From positions 195,074 through 219,310 of the forward strand of contig VHZZ01000160.1 in assembly GCA_009801015.1 (NCBI GenBank): a stretch of 24,237 nt of DNA, read 5' to 3'. Position 1 is the stretch's first letter. Each line of letters starts with the position of its first letter. The stretch is from Silene noctiflora (lineage: Eukaryota > Streptophyta > Magnoliopsida > Caryophyllales > Caryophyllaceae). This document shows positions 1 through 9,500 of this stretch, piece after piece. Position numbers and translations under genes: made by a program. The notes below the pieces were generated by a model. It did not search any database and was not told where the DNA came from. It worked only from the letters and a program-made list of their open reading frames with translations.

Positions 1-1525
1 AACTAGCATTTGTCGAACCTCGAATAATCATGAAAAATAAATTAATACTCGTTATTTGGGGTTAAAATCGAATAAGTAAACTCCTGAAATGACCTAGGAC
101 ACGTGGCATCAAAACCGGGAGAAAAAAAAAACTTAGTCTGGTACGACCTCCCGAACGACCCAATTTGAAGTGTATAATACACGGTTTTTGAGATTCGAAG
201 GTTCCGGAACAAAATTCTCTGAAAGTTATATGGGTCAGACAAAGCGGTCACACAAAATTCGGGGAGCAACAGAGAACATTTGGGGGTGCCGGTATGGATA
301 AACCAGCATTTGTCGAATCTGAGATAATCATGAAAAACGAATTAATACTCGTTATTTTGGGTTAAAATCGAATAAGTAAACTTCTGAAATGATCTTGGAC
401 ACGTGGCAGCAAAACCGGGAGAAAAAATTAACTTAGTCTAGTACGACCTCCCGAACGACCCAATTTAAAGTGTAATACACGGTTTTCGAGATTCGAAAAT
501 CCTAGAATAAAATTCTCTGAAAATTACACAAAAGGTTCCATAGGTCAGACAAAGCGTTCACAAAAAAATTGAGGAGCTACGGAGAACATTTGGGGGTGCC
601 GGAATGGGATAAACCAGCATTCGTTGAACCTCGGATAATCATGAAAATTGAATTAATACTCGTTATTTAGGGTTAAAATCGAATAGGCAGACTCCTTAAA
701 TGACCTTGGACACGTGGTAGCAAAACTGGGGGAAAAAGAAACTTAGTCTGGTACGACCTCCTGAACGACCCAAATTGAATTGTATAATACACGGTTTTTG
801 AGATTCGAAGGTCTCGGAACAAAATTCCATGAAAATTACACAGAAGGTTCCATGGGTCAAACAAAACTGTCACACAAAATTTGAGGGGCAACGGAGAACA
901 TTCGGAGGTTCCGGTATGGGATCTACCAGCATTTGTCGAACCTCGGATAATCATAAAAAATGAATTAATACACGGTTTTCGAGATTCGAATGTCCCGGAA
1001 CAAAATTCTCTAAAAATTACACAGAAGGTTCGACGACTCAGACAAAGCGGTCACACAAAATTCGAGGAGCAACAGAGAACATTTGGGGGTGCCGGTATAA
1101 GATAAACCAACATTTGTCGAACCTCGGATAATCATGAAAAATGAAGTAATACTCGTTATTTGGGGTTAAAATCGAATAAGTAAACTCCTGAAATGATCTT
1201 GGACACGTGGAGCAAAACCGGGATAAAATAGAAACTTAGTCTGGTACGACCTCCCGAATGACCCAATTTGAAGTGTATAAATACACGGTTTTCGAGATTC
1301 GAAAGTCCTAGAATAAAATTTTCTGAAAATTACACAAAAGGTTCCACGGGTCACACAAAGCGTTCACAAAAAAATTGAGGTGCAACGGAGAACATTCAGA
1401 AGGTCCGGTATGGGATCTACCGGCATTCGTCGAACCTCGGAAAATCATGAAAAATGAATTAATACTCGTTATTTGGAGTTGAAATCGAATAGGTATACTT
1501 CTGAAATGACCTTGGACACGTGGTA
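1..1525. repeat. Tandem satellite array, monomer about 312 bp
   Basis: Six head-to-tail copies begin at 1, 301, 612, 924, 1105 and 1418, each opening with a variant of ACCAGCATTTGTCGAACCTC. Spacings are 300, 311, 312, 181 and 313 bp, and the last copy stops after about 108 bp near 1525. The 181-bp copy has lost about 130 internal bases. Every full copy repeats the same landmarks in order: AATTAATACTCGTTATTT, GGACACGTGG, CTTAGTCTGGTACGACCTC, ATACACGGTTTT, and GAACATTTGGGGGTGCCGG. The array starts at the window edge, so it probably continues to the left. I do not recognise the family. The short minus-strand reading frames it contains recur only because the monomer recurs. Confidence 0.93.
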
Positions 1526-2371
1526 CAATTATCAATTTTAAGCCTCTTTAAATAACGTCTCGAAAAAAAAAAATTATAAGTAAGAAAAATTTTCTAGCCC
1601 ATCGTACATTTGATTCCTGGATTCGCCCCTGGTTATACTCTTCTAAATAACATCTTACTGAGAACAGTTCTCACTTCCGTCTGTGAAGTCCACCATTGCG
1701 CGGAAGGAGGCGTTAACCCTGGAATCGGTGACCACGAAACCCAAGGAGCACCTGTGTGGGGGTCTAACTGATTTAGGGCTTGTCTTACACGGCGTCTCGA
1801 TTTAAGGTCATTGTTGGCCAGATAAGTTATATTTCTTACATAAGTAGTATAAATGTATAATACCTTTAACTATTACTTTAAAAACATACTTAGTTTATAA
1901 TATTCATTATACAAATACGATGAAGCATATATGCAATGTTCTCCAAAAATTAAATAAAAACTTATATCACCACTTTAAAATGCTTAATCATACACACGTA
2001 GCTGTTTATAACGACTGTAACGCTATTTTTATTAAAAATGTAGGCCGAGTTTGAGCTATTGGGCTAATTCATGGGCTTTATTGGGCCAAAATAAAGGACC
2101 AATCCCTAAAAAACGGGTTGGGTCGAGTCAAGTCTATGGACTTGACCCGTTTGATCATCTTTATGATGAACCCTTCTTTTTAGTTATCAGTTTATCACTC
2201 ATTAAACAGAAACTGAAATAATCACGTATATCATATGCACGCACATGACAAGTTATATATAAATATTTGTTTAAGGTGGTTTTTTATAAGAGTATTGTGA
2301 AAAAGTTTTTTTTTTTTATTTTTATTTATTTATTTTTTTTTTTTTTACAAGAAAGCTACTTACCTTTTATG
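1526..2371. other. Intergenic, AT-rich, no gene seen
   Basis: No convincing coding potential was found. A more GC-rich patch around 1670-1810 resembles none of the families I know. At about 2109-2153 there is a short fold-back in which AAACGGGT and GTCAAGTC are mirrored by GACTTGACCCGTTT; it looks derived from the GGGTC-rich repeats seen elsewhere in the window. A T-rich run of about 40 bases lies at 2307-2347. Confidence 0.6.
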
Positions 2372-2511
2372 TAGACTTGGCAAATGAGCAAATCGGTTGA
2401 CTTAGTTCAAATCTAGTTATTAATTTGGGTATGTCATATTTTCGCTTTAGTTCGGGTATCAGGATGATTCATTTTGACTTTTGGTCTATTTCGCATATGT
2501 TATTTAGGGCT
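2372..2511 (+). repeat. Degenerate GGGTC-family hAT-like element fragment
   Basis: The sequence opens with TAGACTTGGCAAATGAGCAAATC. This matches the start of the better-kept copy at 14762 (TAGACCTGGCAAATCGGGTC), followed by scattered TTCGGGT and GGTCTATTTCG words. Its right part was probably split by the solo LTR that follows at 2517. Ends and duplication cannot be fixed. Confidence 0.4.
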
Positions 2512-2516
2512 AATCA

Positions 2517-3881
2517 TGTAATACTACGGTTTTCCCTGCCTTTGGTGACTCGACCGAGTAAGTCTTACTCTGTCGAGTAAGTCTGTGTCGTTTTAAGTCA
2601 AAGTCTGGAAGTGTGGTACTCGATCGAGTAACTGGGTTACTCGATCGAGTAACTGGGTTACTCGATCGAGTAAGGGCCACTCGATCGAGTATCTGGGTCA
2701 CTTGATCGAGTAGGGGCCACTCGATCGAGTAAGCTAATTACTCGATCGAGTAAGTTGTGTGTGCGGGCCGATTAAATTAAGTTTTGTTAATAACTTAACT
2801 TTATAATCTTTCGACGACTGTTCATTACTTTCAAAACCTTAAAACTTCCACAAGAAACCTCTCAAAAGTTACTACATCGTTATCTCGCGCTATTTGCAAA
2901 TCCGGAGCTTGAGTCGGTAGTTTTCCGCGTCGGTTGCGTCATCGTATTCCTTGTCTCGAGGGTAAGATCTTAGTACTGTTTTTATGCCTTTTTGTTATTG
3001 TTGTCTAAACCCTAATTTGGGTAATTGGTTGGGGGTTTTTAGTATGGATTGTGATATGTGGCTGTTGTGGATGTTAGGAAGTGGATTCGTAGAAGATCGA
3101 TTCTGATTGCTTGAGTTGCTGTTGGTGATTGCTTACAGGTAGGGTTTCCCTACTCGGTTACTGTTTAGTTACATGGCATTGTGATTATTGTGTTGTATGA
3201 TATACCTGTTATGTGTGGATGTTGTGGCGGTATGGAGGAGGTAGTGTTGGCTGTGTTGCGAGATGCATTCTCAGCTGAGTGGAGTCACTTGTGGGAGTGG
3301 CTTCACGCCCTTGATTCGCCCTCCGTGGAACCCGTCACGGGAGGGGATGTGCACATTAATGAACATGGGTTATCGCTCGGTATGATGAGCGGGGCTTAGG
3401 TGGGAACGGCTGCGGTCCCCCACTGGCAGGGCTCCACACCTTGGGTGTGTAGTCAGTGATGTGGTGTGAAGAGGTGTGGTGAAGGAGACTGTGTGGTGTA
3501 GCTATGTTATTATTGAATTGATTGCATGACAGTAACTGACCCCGTGTTGTCTTTGGTAACTGTGATGATCCATTTGGGGATGGTGAGCATATTTGAGCAG
3601 GTATAGCATTGATGCGCTTGGGATGGATGGGCAATCACCGTATTAGAGAGTCTTCCGCTGTGCTGAGTCCTTTAGTAGTTTGTTTTTGAGACTTGTACTT
3701 CGTTTGGTTTGTTACACCGTTTTGGTGTGACCGTTTGATAAACAATGTAATCATTTAAATACTTTATTTAAGATGTTTCGTTATTGTCTTTTGATTATCA
3801 TTGCCTCGGGAAACCGAGATGGTAGCATCTCCATACCTAAGGTGGCCTCGGTAAGGCACTTTGGAGTATGGGGGTGTTACA
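2517..3881. mobile_element. Solo LTR of an LTR retrotransposon
   Basis: The 1365-bp block begins TGTAATAC and ends GTGTTACA, the TG...CA inverted ends expected of an LTR. It is flanked by the exact 5-bp direct repeat AATCA at 2512-2516 and 3882-3886, the target duplication size made by retrotransposon integrases. No gag-pol domain, primer-binding site or second LTR is present, so it is best read as a solo LTR left by recombination between two LTRs. The 5' part carries a cluster of TACTCGATCGAGTA palindromes, described separately. The superfamily (Ty3 or Ty1) cannot be decided without an internal region; TGTAA...TTACA ends and a length above 1 kb lean towards Ty3. Short reading frames inside it look spurious. 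Confidence 0.85.
2548..2752. repeat. Array of nine ACTCGATCGAGT palindromes
   Basis: Nine copies of the 14-bp palindrome TACTCGATCGAGTA or close variants lie at about 2547, 2567, 2617, 2638, 2659, 2678, 2699, 2718 and 2739. The last seven start 19 to 21 bp apart, close to two turns of the DNA helix, and are separated by short linkers such as ACTGGGT and AGGGGC. Three linker/palindrome units near 2631-2672 are nearly identical. The array lies in the first 240 bp of the LTR, where a U3 enhancer would be. Binding-site function is inference. Confidence 0.9.
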
Positions 3882-3886
3882 AATCA

Positions 3887-4244
3887 GGTGAGGTCTTTAT
3901 AGTTTGGGTTATATTCGAGCCAGTGATTAACAGATAAAAATGCGCGTTTTGGAAAATTATGTATTTATAAATTAGGTGTGATATTTGATTCTTTATTTTA
4001 ACGTAATTAATACCAATGTGGAATTTAAATTAGCCATTTTGAGTCAATTCAAGTGATTTGCATTCGCGTCATTTTCGAGTCAAGTCAGTTAATAAAAACG
4101 TAAAACGTACAGCCTTAAGTTCTAATTGGATGGGCTCAATTTGGGTTTTGGATCACATTCATGTTCTGCATTCCATGCCAATTAAATAAATGACCCGACA
4201 TTTTCATGTCATACAAATAACAAGTTTAGCATATATATCTTATA
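3887..4244. other. Intergenic, no gene seen
   Basis: AT-rich sequence with no supported coding frame. The stretch around 4130-4180 (GGATCACATTCATGTTCTGCATT) resembles 5830-5865 on the other side of the germin-like gene. Both appear to be old GGGTC-repeat debris. Confidence 0.5.
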
Positions 4245-4391
4245 CTATCTCCGTTCCAACCATTTGTTTAATTGATTAAAATATGCCTTCACTGCACAAA
4301 AATGAGCAAACAAATGATAATTGCAGTAAGTCTATTGAGAGACTGTCTCTCTGAAGTTTTTGTGATAATTGGGTCAAACCATCAAAGGGAG
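4245..4391. mobile_element. Possible Stowaway-like MITE
   Basis: A block of about 147 bp opens with CTATCTCCGTTCCAACCATTTG, which is close to the plant Stowaway terminus CTCCCTCCGTTCC. It could end at CAAACCATCAAAGGGAG, with TA on both sides (4243-4244 and 4392-4393). The inverted match between the ends is weak. The interior contains a GAGAGACTGTCTCTC fold-back common to small repeats in this window. The left end is more convincing than the right end. Confidence 0.4.
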
Positions 4392-4710
4392 TATGGATTA
4401 TTGTACCATAAAAATAAATTGATGACATGTTACAAGCAGAAAAATTAAAATCAATTAAGTAATTATTGTGTGAGATGATCTCACCGTATACACGGTCCAT
4501 TTATATATAAATTATCGAAGCTTTTAGATTAAACTTGCTCAATTGATTAAAACATTATCAAAGCCTTTATATAGGCATTACATTAACTAAAATTAAGCCA
4601 TTAATTAATTAAACTCAGTAAATGAATCCCTAACACCAATAAAGGAATGAATTTTTCAAATAAAGAATCGTCTGCCTATGTAAAATCGTCTTATTTTAAA
4701 ATTTGTGAAA
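4392..4710. other. 3' flank of the germin-like gene, no other gene seen
   Basis: AT-rich DNA that includes the 3' untranslated region of the minus-strand gene ending at 4711. No clear AATAAA on the minus strand was found close to the stop. GTGTGAGATGATCTCACCGT near 4468 is another short fold-back of the GAGACGGTCTC type. Confidence 0.5.
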
Positions 4711-5355
4711 TCATATCGCGGCATCAAAGAGTTTCTTCAACTTCTTCACTTGTTTAGCATCCAACAAAGTGATCTTCTCAAGCACATTAGTTGGCAAATC
4801 GTTTGAAAACAAAGAAGTGGTTGTAGTTAAAAAACCCGGACTCGGGCTATTTAAACTAACAAACGCAAGGGCAGGTTCGTCACCTACATTTACTTGAAAA
4901 TGCAACATATTTTGAGGGAATATCATTATATCGCCTTTGTATAACTTTTTATAATATACAACAGTATTATCACCTGAAATAAACCCGGCTAGGATCGGGC
5001 CATCAATTACCATAATTAGTTCCGAAACTCGATGGGAGTGGATCGGGATAGCTCCACCCACACCGATGTCAAGTCGGAGCATTGATAAGCCCATTCCGTT
5101 TAAAGCGGGAAATGTTCTATCAATTGCAAATGTGATTTCGGATTTGAATACGTTAGACGTGTTCCCAGGGATACGTAAGCCGGAAAATACAAAGTCATCG
5201 ACGGTTAAATTTGCCGGATTCTTACATGGAAATCCGGCCGGTCCTACTGGATAATTCAAGTCTGCTACGCAGAAATCGACTACGCTTGTAGCGGATGATA
5301 TAGTTGAAACCATTAGAAATGATAATAAAAATAAGGTAATTTTTTGTGATTCCAT
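4711..5355 (-). CDS. Germin-like protein, ABP19/subfamily 3 type
   Basis: A single intronless frame of 214 aa, the normal length for germin-like proteins, which are secreted bicupin-fold metalloproteins of the cell wall. Some members have superoxide dismutase activity; the substrate of this one cannot be told. Residues 1-22 form a hydrophobic signal peptide (TLFLLSFLMVSTISSA). The paired germin cysteines are C29 and C44, followed by GPAGF and possible N-glycosylation sites N49 and N65. Cupin motif 1 holds the metal ligands H106, H108 and E112 but has three residues between H108 and E112, where germins usually have four (HTHPxxSE). Motif 2 (GDIMIFPQNMLHFQVN) keeps H152 and N156 but has N149 where glycine is usual. 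A KGD tripeptide lies at 140-142. The C-terminal LFSNDLPTNVLEK is typical of ABP19-like members. The ATG at 5355 is the only start that supplies the signal peptide. The frame is intact and probably functional. Confidence 0.92.
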   Translation of the reverse strand: MESQKITLFLLSFLMVSTISSATSVVDFCVADLNYPVGPAGFPCKNPANLTVDDFVFSGLRIPGNTSNVFKSEITFAIDRTFPALNGMGLSMLRLDIGVGGAIPIHSHRVSELIMVIDGPILAGFISGDNTVVYYKKLYKGDIMIFPQNMLHFQVNVGDEPALAFVSLNSPSPGFLTTTTSLFSNDLPTNVLEKITLLDAKQVKKLKKLFDAAI

Positions 5356-5380
5356 GTTTATTAAAATAAGGTAATTTTTT
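5328..5380. repeat. 18-bp direct repeat straddling the germin-like start codon
   Basis: AAAATAAGGTAATTTTTT occurs exactly at 5328-5345, inside the signal-peptide codons, and again at 5363-5380 in the 5' untranslated region. The offset is 35 bp and the ATG lies between the copies. It looks like a small tandem duplication. Confidence 0.8.
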
Positions 5381-6065
5381 AGCGATGATTTACCTTTAGG
5401 GTAATTTGTGATTTATCCTCCGATTGTTTACGTTAATATAGTGTAGGACGAAACTTCAACGTGCATGAGAAAGTATGTATTATCGAAAGTTACATAATTA
5501 AGTTTCAACCATTATAAATGTCGGATAAATTACCCGAAACTCCTAAAAGTAAATGTTGAAATAAAGTGTTAATGTTTCAAATACAAATACTTAGATTAAT
5601 TACGTTTTGCAAGATGAAACATACAATTAGTTTTAATTACAATAATTAGTAATAAGAGATTATAGAATTTTTCTAAACACACGCACGTGGTAAAATACTT
5701 ATAAGATATCACAAGTTATTTTTATGTGTCGGGTAGTTTGAAATCATGTTATTTTGGGGGTTAGGTCAGTTAAGGGTCAATAAAATATGGTTCAAGTTCG
5801 GGTTGGATCCGCTCAATTGAGTTTAGGCCTTTGGGGTCACATTCATGTTATGCATTTTAAGTCAATTTCGAATCTCAATTTACTTTTTAGGATAGGTTAA
5901 TTTTGTTAGGTCTACTTTTAACTTTTGTAACTTGTGCTCAATGGAATACTGAATAAGTAATGTTAATGTAAATTCGACTTGTAAATAAAGCTGATACAAT
6001 TAACCCAACCCGAATAACTCAAGTCGGATCGAGTAATTGTGATATAATATTACCGACGATGATTT
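5381..6065. other. Intergenic between divergent genes, no gene seen
   Basis: This is the shared upstream region of the minus-strand germin-like gene and the plus-strand TBC gene. It is AT-rich with degenerate GGGTC/CGGGT words at about 5728-5850 and 5999-6030, likely decayed copies of the GGGTC repeat. No coding frame is supported. Confidence 0.5.
5434..5443 (-). promoter_or_regulatory. Candidate TATA box of the germin-like gene
   Basis: On the minus strand the sequence reads ACTATATTAAC, about 80 nt upstream of the ATG at 5355. This is a plausible distance for a short 5' untranslated region. It was chosen by position and base composition only. A second candidate, TTTATAATGG, lies near 5510-5520. 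Confidence 0.3.
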
Positions 6066-6270
6066 CATTAAGGCCCTATTCTTTTGGACATAATTTCAGT
6101 TCATTTCATTTCGGTTCAGCTCTATTCAGTTCAGTTCAGTCCAGCTTCATTCAATTCAGTCCAGATATTCTCTTTACAAATTAACTCTTTACTTCAGTTC
6201 AGTTTCATTAAGTACAGTTCAGTTTAGTTCAGCTCCATTGCTCAGTTCAGTTCAGACAGTTTCAGTCTAA
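6066..6270. repeat. TTCAG/CAGTT-rich low-complexity block
   Basis: An irregular run of about 25 TTCAG or CAGTT pentamer words (TTCAGTTCAGTTCAGTCCAG and similar) ends about 70 bp before the first ATG of the TBC transcript region. It opens with AAGGCCCTATTCTTTTGGAC, which resembles the terminus of small plant transposons, but I could not find a matching inverted end. It may lie in the TBC promoter or 5' leader. Confidence 0.7.
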
Positions 6271-6339
6271 AAAAACATGTTAAAGCCGTAGTTTGGTTAA
6301 GTTAATAAGGCCGAGTAAAACCCTACCTACCATTCAAAA

Positions 6340-6522
6340 ATGGAGGGAAACTTAACTAACAAAATCGCGTTTCATGGAACTCAAACTCTTCCTTTTTCCT
6401 CCATTACTGAGTCATCTACCGAGTCACCGAAACGATGCCTAAGGAGAAGAACAATTCTTCAGTTAGCCCATTGGCTAAACGAATTGAGTCCGGATTCGAG
6501 TCGGGGGAGGAACTTGAAGTAA
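6340..6522 (+). promoter_or_regulatory. Upstream ORFs overlapping the TBC start codon
   Basis: Two AUGs precede the chosen TBC start in other frames. The first, at 6340, is in strong context (AAAAATGG) and opens a 60-codon frame that runs past the main start. The second, at 6374, encodes 22 residues and ends at 6442, just beyond the main ATG at 6435. If the transcript starts upstream of 6340, both would reduce initiation at the main start. If it starts between 6374 and 6435, neither matters. No transcript end is visible, so the effect is inference. Confidence 0.4.
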
Positions 6523-9500
6523 TCAACCCACATGGGTTCCGTTCGCTTGATAGTACGATCTCAATTAAACATTCCAGAGATGGGTTTGGTTCTGATTTAA
6601 TTGACGAAGATGAAAAAAGTTCTGATCTTGAGTACGAGGTGAAATTTTCTTTACTTTTTAGGGTAAAATTTGGAATTTTTTAATTTAAGTTTATGTTTTA
6701 TTTGGTTATGATATTATTAATTCTATAATCAATTGAATTTATATTATTTTGGGTGATCATTATGCGGATTTAATTTAGGGCTCCCTCAAATTGCGGGGTT
6801 AGGGGGCCGGATTCGGATATACAGTCTTACCCTTGTTGGCCTTGTGCTAGCAATAAAAAGAGGTTGTTTCGGAATGACCCAAATGAAAATTTTGATCGGA
6901 GTTAGAAAGGTTGAAACTGAGGTTATATGGAGAAAATGTTTAAACTTATGGTTGGATGAAAGATGATTAATTGGGGGTTTTATGTGGTGGTTTGATTATA
7001 GTCATTAAGCTTTGTTTACCAAAGTTGGTACTTTTATGTTTTGCATTATTGGGCTCATGCCTAAGTGGTTTTCGAATGATACTCATGTTGGCCGACCCCA
7101 AATCATTTTGGGATTAAGACTTTGTATTAATCAATGGTATTGTATGGTTGTTTGTATTGTGATGGATAGTTGGCTCAAGATGAGATAAATTTGGAGAAGT
7201 TGCAAAGAATAGCTAGTACTGGATTACCTGGTGGAGGAAGATTCCGAGCGACTACTTGGAAGGTTAAAGTATGTTTATTTTCGATCTTGTAATGACTATG
7301 AATCGTTGTTAGTAATCTTTGTTAGTAAATGTAACTGGGGAGTTCTACTTGGTTTACGTAGTATTCGATCATTTTATAATCCGATTGTAGCGCTTAGAAT
7401 ATGTTGTGCTAGGATGTATGGGATTAGTGAGTTTGATAGGTTTTGTGCATATGTTGTTTGCTGTAACATTCTGTCATTCAAGTATTGATTATTTGGACAC
7501 GTTCTTCTCTATTCGACCATGTGTCAGTACGATGGTGCATAACTGCATACATATACGAAGCCTTAGTTTGATGATGGGATCAGTCAATGGGTGTTCCTTT
7601 AGCTTCAAGCTCTTGGCAAATTGTAAGACAGCTAACTGGTTCCCTCACTTAAAAGGATTTATTGATTCTTGTTAGCTTGACATCTAGTGGATTGAATTAA
7701 TATTTCTCGATGGTTAAATGAGACAATTTTGAAGCATGGAAAACATCCTATTTTCATTTTATTGTACGACACTTTTTCTGGTTGATGTTTTTCAAACATT
7801 GTTCCTGCTGTCCTATATTCCCATTTCCAATGGAGCCGAAGGTTCGCCATTTTCTTGTATCTTGATTATGATGAAATAAGAAACATGACTTGCGAGACTT
7901 GTTGTACCTCTTTTTATTGTGAAGTAGCAATCATTCAATGTGATTCCAGACATAATTTTCATATTAAGAAACAGTCTCTTTGTTTTATATATTAACATAG
8001 TGATAACTGGGTATGACCGCATACATCTGACCCTTTTAACCCAGCGTTTGCTAGAGCCCTTGAGGCATTTTGGTGATATTTTTTCTCTCCCTGTTTTGAT
8101 AGTTCGAGGCTTTTAATTGGGTTGGATTTCTATAGACTGCCACTATATTGGTCGGCCTTTTTTCGGTTCCTGTTGTTTGAATGTAATAGTTGATGTTTGC
8201 AGCACAGCTTTGGAACTCCTCTTTCATTGACTTTCTGATGACAGTTATTGTGTTTGATATATTTATGATTTTAGCAGGGTTCCTGATTTGATCAATTACA
8301 TTCTTGCAGCTTCTGCTAGGGTATCTACCCCCTCTGAAAGATGCGTGGCAGAAATCCTTGAGTGAGAACCGTTCGAAATATATGAAGCTAAAAGAAGAGT
8401 TTCTTCTTTCTCCTGTAAGATTTAACTTTTTTACATTGGAAAAACCGATGCCTATTTACAGTTGCTCTTCTACCTTGAGTTTCTGTAGAATGAGTTTCTT
8501 TTTCATAGGCAGTCACAATATTCAAGTTCTAAAGAGACTTCAATCTCTGGTGAGTGTGGCAAGTCTGATAACCCTTACGATGGCTCACTCAGAAGATATG
8601 ATGTATCTAATGAAGATCATCCACTTTGCCTTGGAGAAGCTAGTGTTTGGAACAAGTTCTTTGAGGTACACGAATGATGTTTGAGATTTTCTTTTTATTA
8701 AAGTTCCTCTCAAACTTTATACGATACAGTCACAAAGCAGCACATTAACTCTAATTTTTTCCAGTAAAAAAAAAAACTCTATTGGCTATGAGAATTAAAA
8801 CTAGATCGAGAAAAATACCTCCAGCCATTGCTTATTGGATTCTTGAACAACTTTTACCAAAATCCAAATGTTTAATCCGTTTCTGTAAACCTGTCTTTTT
8901 AATCTTATTTCGATTCCAAACTCTCACACTCACTATTTAGATGGTGTATTTCTTTATGAAGAGTTAATTCCGCGGCTTTTATCAATGAAGTTGGGTTTTC
9001 TTACATAAATCAAAGGCGTCTATTACTCTAAAAGCGTCTTTGAGACGGTCTTCAAAGGAAGCAGCCGACTTCAGAGCATCAACCCACAAAAATGATGGAA
9101 GTTCAACATTACTTGTCATACTACGCACCATATCAATTAATGTACGATTCTTTGATTCTTTCTTTCTCCTACACAATTCTAGTTCGGAGAACCAAGCATA
9201 ATGTATTGGGCAATAATCCCATGATCTAGAAGAAATTTAGCAAATGGACTAGGTGCTTGTCCATCATTAGTGTATCTACCACAATACTCACTACCCTTAT
9301 TTGATCTCACGATCGTAATGTGTTTACCACATTGTTTCTCTATTTCAGTCTTAAGCAATTTAAAGACATCAAAGGCTTCGTCTTTGGAATGAAGTAGATA
9401 TACGTATATTGTGAACAATCATCAATAAACGTAATAAAGTATTTCATATCATTAACTTTCACCATACAACAAATATCCATGTGTATAATCTCTAATAGGT

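Noticed and set aside
42..1535. Several 60-90 residue minus-strand reading frames with similar sequences (SKTVYYTLQIGSFGRSYQTKF)
   Set aside because: They repeat only because the satellite monomer repeats. They have no shared start or conserved length, are broken by frame changes between copies, and resemble no protein I know.
2548..2752. Regularly spaced repeats looking like a CRISPR array
   Set aside because: Units are short palindromes with 5-7 bp linkers, inside a plant LTR with target duplications, and with no cas genes. The spacing is far too short for CRISPR spacers.
3181..3634. 72- and 92-residue frames inside the LTR
   Set aside because: They lie wholly inside the solo LTR, overlap on opposite strands and have no recognisable domain.
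9030..9060. GAGACGGTCTTC word matching the MITE-type GAGACGGTCTC motif
   Set aside because: Here it is part of the copia integrase region and is matched in the plus-strand copy (GGCCGTCTCAAAG), so the likeness is chance.
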